Source: Marinospirillum sp.
GTDB lineage: Bacteria; Pseudomonadota; Gammaproteobacteria; Pseudomonadales; Halomonadaceae
Reading direction: 5' to 3'
DNA length: 22,258 bases
Assembly: GCF_014859565.1 (NCBI RefSeq)
Contig: NZ_JACUUA010000046.1
Location: 1 to 22,258, forward strand
The position numbers and the translations under genes were made by a program. Numbering within the stretch: position 1 is the stretch's first letter; every line of letters starts with the position of its first letter. The notes beneath the pieces were generated by a model. It did no database searches. It worked only from the letters and a program-made list of their open reading frames with translations, and was not told where the DNA came from. Of this stretch, positions 14,729 to 22,223 are shown one piece after another.

Positions 14729-14756
14729 CGTACATCTGCATCTGATCATTAGTCAA
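14727..14756 (-). promoter_or_regulatory. Putative abiE promoter
   Basis: Reading leftward, TTGACT (14756-14751), an 18-base spacer and TACGCT (14732-14727) form a sigma-70-like promoter. The -35 overlaps the end of the 714-residue gene. The abiE pair can thus be expressed independently of the genes upstream. Confidence 0.5.
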
Positions 14757-16897
14757 TCGTTAATCAAAGGCGAACACCTTGTTAAGGTTAGACTTGGATC
14801 GTCCTGAAACTCGTGATGATTAATGCGCGATGCTCGCTCGGCTTCTAGCCACAAATCGACCTGCTTTCGCATCTTGCAAATCTCCATCCCCAGACTGCTG
14901 TCATCGAGTGTGCAATCAAGGGAATGCTGCATATCAGCCAGTCGCTCGGCATGCAGGGCAACATCAAGCAGTGACCACATGACAACCTTGTGTGATGCTT
15001 CCGGCTCACCGGTTTGCACCGCCTTAAGTGAGGCGGTCATGCTGATCCATCCGTCAAGATCACGCATTATTTGAGGGTTGCTGGTCGCTTGATGGATCAC
15101 GCGATCAAACGGCTCGGTATCAAAAGGCAATACCGGTGAATTAGTCTTCATGCAAGGTTCCACGAGTATTTTTTGCAGAGACTGGCTGGCAAGTTTGGAA
15201 AAACGCTGAAACTCAGAAGAAGGCCGTCTCTGAAGGTTAGGCTTGCCAGCCGGTGAAAGCATTGCGTCCATAATGCTTTTCAATTCCGGCAGGCCGGTGG
15301 CATCATAAGCTGCTTGAACGCGATTCCAAAAAGGCGGATTGCCTGTCCACTGTGGATCATGTAGCAACCCCTGGGCGCGAAGGGCGCTTAAGTTAAGCTC
15401 AAATGTGTGCGAACCAATAACCCATGTTTTTTCCAGCATCTGATCCGGTGCAGATCTGTACTGATGCATCAGATCTTTAAGAAAAAACTCAGGCAACATC
15501 AATAGTATCAGGTGGATATCGATCTTTTGATCACCGCACACCGGCAGTTGCCAAGACTCAGCGCAACTGGCGATCCTCTCCAGGGGAATGCGCGCCAGCG
15601 TAATCCCGTTCAGCGAGAGATCAACGGTCTGCCGGTCGTAATCAATGTCTGGCACAAGAACGCCATCAAGGTAGTCCATGCCTTGGTGTGAGAGCAACTC
15701 CTGCATCTGAGTAATGATTTTAAGCAGGTGCTGCGAAATCTTCTTATCAAGATTCCGGTTGATGCTTACGGCCTCCTCGGTACCGAGATTTATTTCTGCG
15801 AACTCGCGGAGCTGGTTGCGGAACATCATCAGGCGATCAGGCTGTGATTCAGATAAATCCAAATGCTCATTGATTAAGTGTGACAAAAGATCAGCGCAAG
15901 CCTGTGATCCCGGCTCAGAAGGGCTGTAACTTAACCCTCGACCCGGTAGCAGCAAATGAAACCCGGCAACCGGAGAGGGCTGATACAGCAATCGGATTGT
16001 CGGGTCAGGCAGATAAATCTCCTGCGCGAGCCCTGAGTCGATCAGTGTGTTCAGCAATGCATGAGAGGCTTCCATTGGTATATTGCGGGAAAGCGTGGCT
16101 CGCGTATCCATACCCGGCATGGCACGATCATGCACCTGCATGATTGCCAACCTTAAGCTGTCATCAAGCCCTTTTGCCAGAGCAGCCTTTTCTAGGTGAT
16201 GTGTTAGTGCAGAGCGCAAAGACAGCTTGGCCGGTGATGCCTTGCCATTATGCGAAGCCAGTGCCGACTGAATACGCTTAATCGGCCGATCATTGGAATT
16301 GGTCGAGTTCTTCAGGTGTTCTGCATTGAGCAGTCCGACATGAGCAATGCCATGGCTATTCAGTAGATCGATGGCGGAATCAATGCGCTCTACGCACGGT
16401 GAGGCTTCTTTACCCTGATGCAGGATCACCTCACCTCGGATGCTCATTAAATCATCTAGCAACTGACTCAGATTATCGGCTTGCGCTGAAGGCTTCGTTG
16501 CATCCGGGCTGATGAAACGATCAAAAATTAACGCACCATGGAAGGCGGCAAACAGATAGGATTTGTCATCATGACTGACAGGAGTGGCCGGATTTTTGAT
16601 CCGCTGCCATAAAATATCCTCGAGCGTATCCCGCGCCCACTCTAGGGTGTTGCGCCCAGACTCTTCAGTATTTTCTTCAATACTGAGCATTTGGTGCATT
16701 AATCCTTGCCCAAGGTGAGAGGGAACTGCCAGTAACCCGTCTTGCAAAATCTCAACGAGCAGCAACCGGTGCTCCACCTTTGGTAGATCGTCAATACCCG
16801 CTGTAAGCAGCAAGTTTTTACGAAGAAGGTTAACGATCTGTCGGGTCATCAGGCTGGATTCGTGCAGCGTATCGCGGTAATGCTCAATCGGTATCAT
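14753..16897 (-). CDS. Unknown 714-residue protein
   Basis: Not recognised. A large, soluble, mostly helical protein with many Leu and His residues. A short beta-rich segment lies near the middle (about 425-450, GVLVPDIDYDRQTVDLSLNG), and a helical C-terminal part carries a WLEAERASRINHHEF-like end. No nucleotide-binding, catalytic or membrane motif is evident. AAGGAA lies about five bases before ATG 16897. It follows the small membrane protein by 95 bases in the same direction, so they may share a transcript. Size and style recall the 773- and 418-residue unknowns, which suggests an element-specific set without well-known relatives. Confidence 0.82.
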   Translation of the reverse strand: MIPIEHYRDTLHESSLMTRQIVNLLRKNLLLTAGIDDLPKVEHRLLLVEILQDGLLAVPSHLGQGLMHQMLSIEENTEESGRNTLEWARDTLEDILWQRIKNPATPVSHDDKSYLFAAFHGALIFDRFISPDATKPSAQADNLSQLLDDLMSIRGEVILHQGKEASPCVERIDSAIDLLNSHGIAHVGLLNAEHLKNSTNSNDRPIKRIQSALASHNGKASPAKLSLRSALTHHLEKAALAKGLDDSLRLAIMQVHDRAMPGMDTRATLSRNIPMEASHALLNTLIDSGLAQEIYLPDPTIRLLYQPSPVAGFHLLLPGRGLSYSPSEPGSQACADLLSHLINEHLDLSESQPDRLMMFRNQLREFAEINLGTEEAVSINRNLDKKISQHLLKIITQMQELLSHQGMDYLDGVLVPDIDYDRQTVDLSLNGITLARIPLERIASCAESWQLPVCGDQKIDIHLILLMLPEFFLKDLMHQYRSAPDQMLEKTWVIGSHTFELNLSALRAQGLLHDPQWTGNPPFWNRVQAAYDATGLPELKSIMDAMLSPAGKPNLQRRPSSEFQRFSKLASQSLQKILVEPCMKTNSPVLPFDTEPFDRVIHQATSNPQIMRDLDGWISMTASLKAVQTGEPEASHKVVMWSLLDVALHAERLADMQHSLDCTLDDSSLGMEICKMRKQVDLWLEAERASRINHHEFQDDPSLTLTRCSPLIND

Positions 16898-16992
16898 GAA
16901 AATTCCTTAAAAAATAAAAAGGTGGTTGGTCATGCCTAAAGGTTGGGGCAGGTATAGCCAAGTCCTGAGTTCTATGTCACCGGCAAGATGGA

Positions 16993-17349
16993 TTAAGTTG
17001 CCGGACGCAAAAGGAGGTACAACCCAAGCCCAATCAGAGCCATGGCTAAGCCGTCTTGTGCGCGTAGATTGCTCCCGAGCAGTCGGTAGATCACAAAGCT
17101 GCACAGCATGGCTGCAACCACACTGATCAACGTGAGAATCGAGTAAGGCAGAGCGCGAGAGCCTAGCGTGAAGAAGGAGAGAAAAAAGACATTGGCCAAC
17201 ACAAAGACCGGTGCCCCCATGATGGCGAACTTGGAAAAGTCCAGCCAGCCTGGGCTTTCCAATAAAGCTTGACTCCGGCTGATTACAAAAAAGTTGTAAC
17301 CCTGTATCAGCAGGGTGGCAGCAATAACGGAAAAACCCAATACAAACAT
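16993..17349 (-). CDS. Small four-helix membrane protein, DMT/EamA-like
   Basis: A 118-residue integral membrane protein with about four hydrophobic helices (about 2-22, 37-61, 65-88 and 98-116) and little soluble sequence. The final helix, LAMALIGLGLYLLLRP, is typical of the last helix of drug/metabolite transporter half-repeats (EamA or SMR size), so it may work as a dimer. The SMR glutamate in helix 1 is absent and substrate is unknown. Start: ATG 17349 with AAGGA nine bases upstream; the longer frame to 17484 would run antisense into the neighbouring gene. It is divergent from the gene at 17428, with an operator-like palindrome between them. Confidence 0.68.
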   Translation of the reverse strand: MFVLGFSVIAATLLIQGYNFFVISRSQALLESPGWLDFSKFAIMGAPVFVLANVFFLSFFTLGSRALPYSILTLISVVAAMLCSFVIYRLLGSNLRAQDGLAMALIGLGLYLLLRPAT

Positions 17350-17360
17350 TCGGATAGTCC

Positions 17361-17388
17361 TTGAAAGAATGGCGGCATACAGGATAAT
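17361..17388 (+). promoter_or_regulatory. Putative rightward promoter with a divergent partner
   Basis: TTGAAA (17361-17366), a 16-base spacer and GATAAT (17383-17388) form a good sigma-70-like promoter for the gene at 17428. On the opposite strand TTGTTA (17409-17404) and TTATCC (17387-17382), also 16 bases apart, could serve the leftward membrane protein. Both -10 boxes lie in the palindrome at 17378-17393. Confidence 0.55.
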
Positions 17389-17393
17389 CTGTA
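17378..17393. promoter_or_regulatory. Operator-like palindrome in the divergent promoter
   Basis: TACAGGATAATCTGTA matches the shared palindrome at 14 of 16 positions and overlaps putative -10 boxes on both strands. Bound protein could control both divergent genes at once. Confidence 0.68.
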
Positions 17394-17427
17394 CAGTACA
17401 TTCTAACAAGCAGTGAGGGAGATTTGC

Positions 17428-18066
17428 ATGCTGAAGCTTGATCAAAAAGTCTCTGTTGAAACCTGGGATGGTCATTTGTTTCAAGTCAACTTAAGGGACT
17501 TCCTGAAGGGGCTTGGCAAAAAGGGGTGGCTAGATCAAACGATTGCAGAAGAAATTGGCTTGCAGCATGGTGTTTCGTATCAGAGTGTTGAGCACTGGCA
17601 ATTTAAGCCCAAGGTTATTCCGCAGCAAAAGCGCATATGCGGCTTCCAGACCATGCTGTATCGGATGCATACCGGCTGGCGCTTTGCGACCCTGGTTGAA
17701 AGCCTCTATGTGATTCGGGATCATCACGGCATAGCCTTGGCGCCCGATGCTCTGATTCATGCGCTCTATCGAGACAAGAGGCTGATGGCCAGCATTTCAA
17801 CGCACAAGGCATTCATGGAAACCAAGCTTCAATTGCTTCGTGGTTTTCGTCGTGGCGCGCCGATGAAATGTTATTTGCGTTACCCCAGAACGACCAGCGA
17901 GAAAAGGGCGTTTTATGCGGCCAGCGATCTTGATAAGACGCTGATCCGTGGCAGGCGAAGTGCGTCTATGCTCCCCTCCTGCTGGGGTGATGCCTATCGC
18001 AGCACGGAGCATAGCTGGAAGCGACAAACAAGGGTGGATCGACAATACTTGCGCCACGCAGCCTAG
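17428..18066 (+). CDS. Unknown basic protein, possible helix-turn-helix
   Basis: A 212-residue basic protein of no recognised family. The stretch IAEEIGLQHGVSYQSVEHW (about 39-57) has the spacing of a helix-turn-helix (I-A-x-x-x-G then S-x-x-S-V-x-x-W), so DNA binding is possible. The C-terminal half is Arg-rich (RGFRRGAPMK, IRGRRSAS, WKRQTRVDRQYLR), which would suit nucleic acid contact. Start: ATG 17428 with GAGGGAG ending about seven bases upstream; the GTG at 17413 overlaps that site. It has its own promoter with an operator-like palindrome and so is a candidate, unproven, for the regulator that uses the site. Its stop overlaps the stop of the opposing gene by three bases. Confidence 0.65.
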   Translation: MLKLDQKVSVETWDGHLFQVNLRDFLKGLGKKGWLDQTIAEEIGLQHGVSYQSVEHWQFKPKVIPQQKRICGFQTMLYRMHTGWRFATLVESLYVIRDHHGIALAPDALIHALYRDKRLMASISTHKAFMETKLQLLRGFRRGAPMKCYLRYPRTTSEKRAFYAASDLDKTLIRGRRSASMLPSCWGDAYRSTEHSWKRQTRVDRQYLRHAA

Positions 18067-19112
18067 AGGGTTGCGTTGAGACAGATTTGCACAGAGGGAA
18101 GGTGACCGGATAGCTGGCCGGCCTGATCTAGCCAGCTGCCCACCTCCCTGACTTCAATGCTTCTTGCGAGGCGCTTCAGCCTGCTCCGTAATTCCTCGGG
18201 CTCATACACATTCTGCAGTGCGGATGCAATGCCATGATTAGATAGCTCGAAAGCTTCATAAGCATTATGGCCTAGCTTGGCATGAGCCATCTGGCTGCGA
18301 GTTAAAGCAAAAGCCAAGTGAAGCAAGTCTTCTGGCTCCACTTGGCGGCTGACTGACTTCTCATTCAGCCAGTTCTTTGCGGCACCGGTGCCCAGCCACT
18401 CTAGCGCCTGAACGCAGGCGCTGAACTGGGGGAGTGCGCTGCATTTAAAAGAACCGGATTGCAATTCATTCCAAGCTTGAGACTCAATCATTTTTAGGGT
18501 GTGCAGAGCCGGTATAGACACATAGGGGCTGGCCTCATGAGCGTCCGCGCTGCGGTGCATCTGAATCGCCAGCGCCAACAATGAAGCCAACCCGATCAAG
18601 TGGCTCTCAGCATGTTCAGAGTCAAGAAGCACTGCGTGTTCATTGTAGCGTGGCAGTGTCCACTGTGATTCCAGGAGATGCCTCCATGCCTCCAGAAGAT
18701 CCATTGTCCCGGGTCGTTCGAGCGGAATTTTGCTTGTGTCGGGATCTTCATGAGTGATCTGCTGATACCAGTAACCCACATCATGCGCACATAAATCGAC
18801 CGCATCCGGGAAGTACCCTTCCTGCCAGAAGGCTTCCTTTGAAGTCAGAGTGACAGCAACAGCGAGGGCTGCAGCGCGCTGTGCAGAGGTAACCTGCTGG
18901 CTGATGGGGGAGGTAAACCCCATGTTGGCATACAATGATTGAACACTATCACCGGTAATCGGTGGATCAAAAGATCGCTGGATCGATGGCGCAAGACAGT
19001 GAAGGTGAAGCAGCCGATCCAGGGCGGCTTTCGACAATCCCATGCCGTGATGCTGTGCATAGGATATGCCGTCTAAAGGACTGTTTTTTTTGAGTGCGCT
19101 GGGTACAAGCAT
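18063..19112 (-). CDS. Unknown 349-residue protein
   Basis: Not recognised. A soluble, mostly helical protein with many His and Ala residues and no signal peptide or membrane segment. It starts MLVPSALKKNSPLDG and has several amphipathic helices (for example AESHLIGLASLLALAIQMH). AAGGAG is 12 bases before the ATG. It lies about 100 bases downstream of the exported 300-residue gene in the same direction. The leader between them can form nested stems (19127-19184). It converges on the gene at 17428-18066 with the two TAG stops overlapping at a CTAG. Confidence 0.78.
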   Translation of the reverse strand: MLVPSALKKNSPLDGISYAQHHGMGLSKAALDRLLHLHCLAPSIQRSFDPPITGDSVQSLYANMGFTSPISQQVTSAQRAAALAVAVTLTSKEAFWQEGYFPDAVDLCAHDVGYWYQQITHEDPDTSKIPLERPGTMDLLEAWRHLLESQWTLPRYNEHAVLLDSEHAESHLIGLASLLALAIQMHRSADAHEASPYVSIPALHTLKMIESQAWNELQSGSFKCSALPQFSACVQALEWLGTGAAKNWLNEKSVSRQVEPEDLLHLAFALTRSQMAHAKLGHNAYEAFELSNHGIASALQNVYEPEELRSRLKRLARSIEVREVGSWLDQAGQLSGHLPSVQICLNATL

Positions 19113-19126
19113 CTTGCGGTTTTCTC

Positions 19127-19184
19127 CTTGTGGGCTGCTGACTGTTACTCTGGCTTGCTGTCAGCTCAAAAGCCTATCCACAAG
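19127..19184 (-). promoter_or_regulatory. Nested inverted repeats in an intergenic leader
   Basis: CTTGTGG (19127-19133) pairs with CCACAAG (19178-19184), and inside it GCTGAC (19137-19142) pairs with GTCAGC (19160-19165), so an interrupted stem can form in the leader of the 349-residue gene. No T run follows in the leftward direction. It may be a structured 5' leader or a weak attenuator; chance is not excluded. Confidence 0.35.
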
Positions 19185-19217
19185 AAGAAAACATGAGAAA
19201 AATCAGGGGTTTTGGTT

Positions 19218-20120
19218 TCACGGGGTGAATTGAGCTTGTGCCAACCCCTGCTCAACACCGTAGTTTGGATTCACTAAATCCAGTCCAGCAGGCAGGCGAA
19301 TCCAATCGGAGGAATCGGGCGCTTGATGCTGCGCAAGTGCATCTAGGGTAATGCTTGAACCTTGCTGCGCCAGCTGTACCAGGATACCCGTATCCGCCAA
19401 AGACAGCATATCCGGCGCACCCGGTGAATCTTTTGCAAATTGCAGTCCTTTTGCCAGATCGAGCAGCTGCTGAGCTGGATTGTCTATTTGGTCGCCCAGA
19501 TCAGCCAGCGCCTCGGCTGCCGCCCTGGCGGTCAAAAGCTGCTGATCTGCTGAAGCGCCATACCCTGCCCGAACACTGCCATTGACCGCGAGCTTTTCCA
19601 TAAAGCCATTAATCAGTCCGGGATGCACATCAAGATCACGCTGCAGCATGATGCTAGACAACAGGTGGTTCTGAGCGTCACGCAGGCCGCTGATGGATAC
19701 CAGCGGGGTTTGGCTAGGGAATTGCAGTGTCATAAAGGCGGCCTGATCGGGCGATAGTCGCGAGGCATCAATAACCTGCAAATTCTCGTAAGCGGCTTGG
19801 CACGAAGGTATGGTTAGCGCATGAACATCCGGCGCAGAAGTATCATTCAAAACCTGCTGGCACTGAGCCAGTAAGCGATCCGCTTGACGGACCTGCCCTT
19901 CCTTGCCTTCTTCAACCAGCTGCCAAAAATCAAACTTCGGACGCTCACTGACCGCTGTACCAGGATCGGTTGCCATGACAGCACCCACAGCAAAAGTGGT
20001 CGCCACAGCCAAGGCCAGCACTTTTAAAGCATGGAGTCGCCCACGACTGTCGTTGGCCCCATGATTTTCTGTGTAGACACCGCTGCGCATAATGTTTAAG
20101 GCTTTATTGAGTGCTGACAT
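19218..20120 (-). CDS. Exported 300-residue protein with an extended signal region
   Basis: A secreted or membrane-anchored protein of unknown function. The polar first 30 residues include VYTENHG (15-21). A hydrophobic helix (about 31-50) then ends at AVMATDP, a likely cleavage site. The mature part is helical and Ala/Leu/Gln-rich, with two Cys (about 90 and 105) that may pair. The N-terminal layout parallels that of the protein at 9722-10270. GGGAG lies nine bases before the ATG. It is divergent from the operon at 20244, and an operator-like palindrome lies between. Confidence 0.75.
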   Translation of the reverse strand: MSALNKALNIMRSGVYTENHGANDSRGRLHALKVLALAVATTFAVGAVMATDPGTAVSERPKFDFWQLVEEGKEGQVRQADRLLAQCQQVLNDTSAPDVHALTIPSCQAAYENLQVIDASRLSPDQAAFMTLQFPSQTPLVSISGLRDAQNHLLSSIMLQRDLDVHPGLINGFMEKLAVNGSVRAGYGASADQQLLTARAAAEALADLGDQIDNPAQQLLDLAKGLQFAKDSPGAPDMLSLADTGILVQLAQQGSSITLDALAQHQAPDSSDWIRLPAGLDLVNPNYGVEQGLAQAQFTP

Positions 20121-20208
20121 AAAAGAGTTCTCCCAAAAAATAGACTTTCAGTGGGTATAGCCAAACACTAATCTCTTGCGCTTTTTGCAGTTACCACAGA
20201 AAATGAAT

Positions 20209-20224
20209 TACGGATTAACCTGTG
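20209..20224. promoter_or_regulatory. Operator-like palindrome upstream of the 20244 operon
   Basis: TACGGATTAACCTGTG matches the shared palindrome at 13 of 16 positions, with the right half intact. It ends 19 bp before the first gene of the rightward operon. TTACCA (20191-20196) and ATTAAC (20214-20219), 17 bases apart, could be the promoter. Confidence 0.58.
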
Positions 20225-20243
20225 AAATTAAAGTGGCGGCTGT

Positions 20244-20789
20244 ATGCAAACACCCAAGAATGAAGCACAAGACATCAAGTCTCTGCTGCTGGATGCGGCA
20301 GCTGCAATCCATCTCGATCACCAGGGGTTCACAGATGATTTTTTTGATCCTGAATATGGGCCTGTGTCATCTGGCCTGCTGATTCGTGATACCGGCTGGC
20401 TGTGGAACCCCTTAATAGATTGTTCAGCAGGACTTGATCTAATGGTTAAGTTGCGACTATCACCTCAGGTCACGGATGAAGCGGTTACGATTATCGTGGA
20501 TGGCCGGGCAGCAGTGGTCATTCCGGCCAGTGATCACCGGGTCACGGACACCCTTAAAGCGATTACTGAAGCTGCAGCTATCATGGGGGCGCGCAATTGC
20601 GATAGAGATGTCGCTGGTGTTCGCTGGACTTTGTGCGAAATGCGGGAAAGCTTTGATCATTTCAGCAAAAACAGACCCCGGTGCACATGCTCAAGTGATC
20701 AAGTCGAATTGATCAGCTCCACGCCTACAGAAGGAAGCTGGAAGTGTAGGCGCTGCAAGAGAGCTTGGATAACATGGAGGAATGCGTGA
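20244..20789 (+). CDS. Unknown protein with a C-terminal zinc-ribbon-like motif
   Basis: A 181-residue protein. The N-terminal about 140 residues are not recognised. The C-terminus has two Cys pairs, CTC (about 149-151) and CRRC (about 168-171), separated by 16 residues in a short beta-rich segment, as in a small zinc ribbon (the first pair is C-x-C rather than the usual C-x-x-C). This could bind nucleic acid or protein. First gene of a rightward operon controlled by the palindrome at 20209. Its stop TGA overlaps the GTG start of the next gene. Confidence 0.72.
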   Translation: MQTPKNEAQDIKSLLLDAAAAIHLDHQGFTDDFFDPEYGPVSSGLLIRDTGWLWNPLIDCSAGLDLMVKLRLSPQVTDEAVTIIVDGRAAVVIPASDHRVTDTLKAITEAAAIMGARNCDRDVAGVRWTLCEMRESFDHFSKNRPRCTCSSDQVELISSTPTEGSWKCRRCKRAWITWRNA

Positions 20790-21265
20790 GTACAGCCAAT
20801 CAAGATAGCGCAGAGGAGTTTTTTTGCATGGCCGACCTAACCGAAGCTGAGATCAGGTTGATCCATCAAGGCAGGGAAAGTCAGCAAGCTGAGAAAGATG
20901 CATGCTCCTTTCGCCTGAATATTTTGAAGCTGGCGCTTGATTATGAGGCATGGCTTCAAAGCGAGGGTCGAGGCAGTAGCTTTTCAGCCTTTGTGAACGA
21001 ATTCAACTACGACAAGGGCGATTGCAAGCTGATGTACCGTGAAGTACAGAAAGTGCGTGGTGAACTGCCGCAACCAAGGGATTCGCAACCTCGCAGGGTG
21101 CACCATCGCAATGGAGGTATCTACATGATCATCAAGGAGCCGGATGATCGCCTCTTGGAGGATTGTGGAGAGCCTTTCTACGAGTACGAGAACGTACACT
21201 CCGGCCAAATCTGGTTGCGCAGGCAATCTGAGATGGAAGACGGCCGCTTTGTGCCAGTCAACTGA
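20786..21265 (+). CDS. Unknown 159-residue protein
   Basis: Not recognised. The central part is helical (about 30-95, including SFSAFVNEFNYDKGDC), and the C-terminus is short beta strands with aromatic residues (GEPFYEYENVHSGQIWLRR). GTG 20786 overlaps the previous stop as GTGA and has GGAGGA five bases upstream, indicating coupled translation. ATG 20828 (MADLTEAEIR) has GAGGAG about ten bases upstream and could be the true or a second start, giving 145 residues. A membrane or signal segment is absent. Confidence 0.7.
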   Translation: MSTANQDSAEEFFCMADLTEAEIRLIHQGRESQQAEKDACSFRLNILKLALDYEAWLQSEGRGSSFSAFVNEFNYDKGDCKLMYREVQKVRGELPQPRDSQPRRVHHRNGGIYMIIKEPDDRLLEDCGEPFYEYENVHSGQIWLRRQSEMEDGRFVPVN

Positions 21266-21277
21266 AGGCAAAAACAC

Positions 21278-21472
21278 ATGCAGGAACTCTATAGCTTTGA
21301 AAAGTACGGTGCCTGGACAGTGGCTGTAGAGCCGCTCGAAGACGGCAGTTTTGAAGCAGTGGTTTTTAGCATCGCGGTGCAAAACCCTGATTTCTGGTGC
21401 CAGCACACCAAGGCAGAACAAGCGCGCCAGGCTGCGCTTGATTGGATCGCCAAAAATGGCGCAGAAGGCTGA
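21278..21472 (+). CDS. Small unknown protein, 64 residues
   Basis: A short acidic protein with a strand-strand-helix pattern: YGAWTVAVEPLEDGSFEAVVF, then TKAEQARQAALDWIAKNG. The layout loosely resembles HicB-type partial-RNase-H folds, but the match is too weak to name. GAAGG is about ten bases before the ATG. It lies 12 bases after the previous gene and four before the phosphoesterase, so it is within the operon. Confidence 0.68.
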   Translation: MQELYSFEKYGAWTVAVEPLEDGSFEAVVFSIAVQNPDFWCQHTKAEQARQAALDWIAKNGAEG

Positions 21473-21476
21473 ACCA

Positions 21477-22223
21477 ATGGAATCCAAGGCAATCCCCTTT
21501 AATCCTCAGTCCATCCATGTGGTGAGCGACATCCATCTGGAGTTTTATCCGCTCAAGTCATTGACTGAGCGCGAGGAAGTACCGGTATGGAGCCACCTTT
21601 TCCCGGCACCTGATCCGCAGGCTCTACTGATTCTTGCTGGGGACATTGTCATTTGGCGCTATGGGTCTGGCTTGAAAGCAACCTCTCCGGTGATGAATGT
21701 GCTGAAGTGGCTATCACCGCGCTTTGGTGCGGTGGTTTACGTACCGGGCAATCATGAGTTTTATCGTGGTGTGACCGGTGGCTACTATGAACAAAAACTG
21801 CTGGGGCTGCTGACTGATGCCGGACTGACCAATGTTTATCTGCTGCAAAACAGCGAGGCTGTATTTGGAGGCTCCTTGCGTGTTTTGGGTAGCACCTTCT
21901 GGACAGACATGGATAAGGGAAGTCCTCTGTTTGAAACCCGGATTGCCCGGTTGCAGGGTGCGCCCTCAGCATACAACGACCTGAACTATATTCGACACAC
22001 GGATGATCAGAAGAAGCATTTTCCGCGCTTGCGTGTAAGTCATGTGCGATCCATGCATCAGCAGGCGCGAAGCTTTTTGCAGGAGGCCTTGGAAAAGCCT
22101 TTTGCTGGTCAAACCTGGGTGATCACCCATCACCTCCCGAGTCCACGACTGATCGCCCCGGAGTGGCAAGCGGATTGGCGCAGTCCAGCCTATGCCAGTC
22201 ATGCTCCCTGTGTGTCAACCTAA
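21477..22223 (+). CDS. Metallophosphoesterase (calcineurin-like), C-terminally truncated
   Basis: A 248-residue calcineurin-like phosphoesterase. The metal-site motifs are in order: SDIHLE (17-22, D18 and H20), LAGDI (53-57, D56), GNHE (91-94, N92 and H93) and VITHHLPS (215-222, H218). The last motif, usually G-x-H-x-H and often near WIHGHTH, is missing: after SPAYAS the frame reads HAPCVST and stops at 22221-22223. Full members of this type are usually longer by a few dozen residues. The other frame after that point stays open to the window edge, so a frameshift or rearrangement is possible. Without the final His pair, activity is doubtful. Start ATG 21477 has AGAAGG upstream. Last visible gene of the operon; substrate unknown. 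Confidence 0.85.
   Translation: MESKAIPFNPQSIHVVSDIHLEFYPLKSLTEREEVPVWSHLFPAPDPQALLILAGDIVIWRYGSGLKATSPVMNVLKWLSPRFGAVVYVPGNHEFYRGVTGGYYEQKLLGLLTDAGLTNVYLLQNSEAVFGGSLRVLGSTFWTDMDKGSPLFETRIARLQGAPSAYNDLNYIRHTDDQKKHFPRLRVSHVRSMHQQARSFLQEALEKPFAGQTWVITHHLPSPRLIAPEWQADWRSPAYASHAPCVST

Noticed and set aside
13078..17304. Two Ter-like GTTGTAACCCTG sequences (13078-13089 and 17293-17304), possible Tus targets
   Set aside because: They share the GTTGTAAC core of E. coli Ter but lack the G four bases upstream that makes the locking base pair. One lies in a coding region. One or two copies of an 8-base core are expected by chance in this length.
16907..17401. Leftward 164-codon frame overlapping the small membrane protein
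   Set aside because: It is Cys/His-rich low-quality sequence in the shadow of the four-helix membrane protein, with no binding site.
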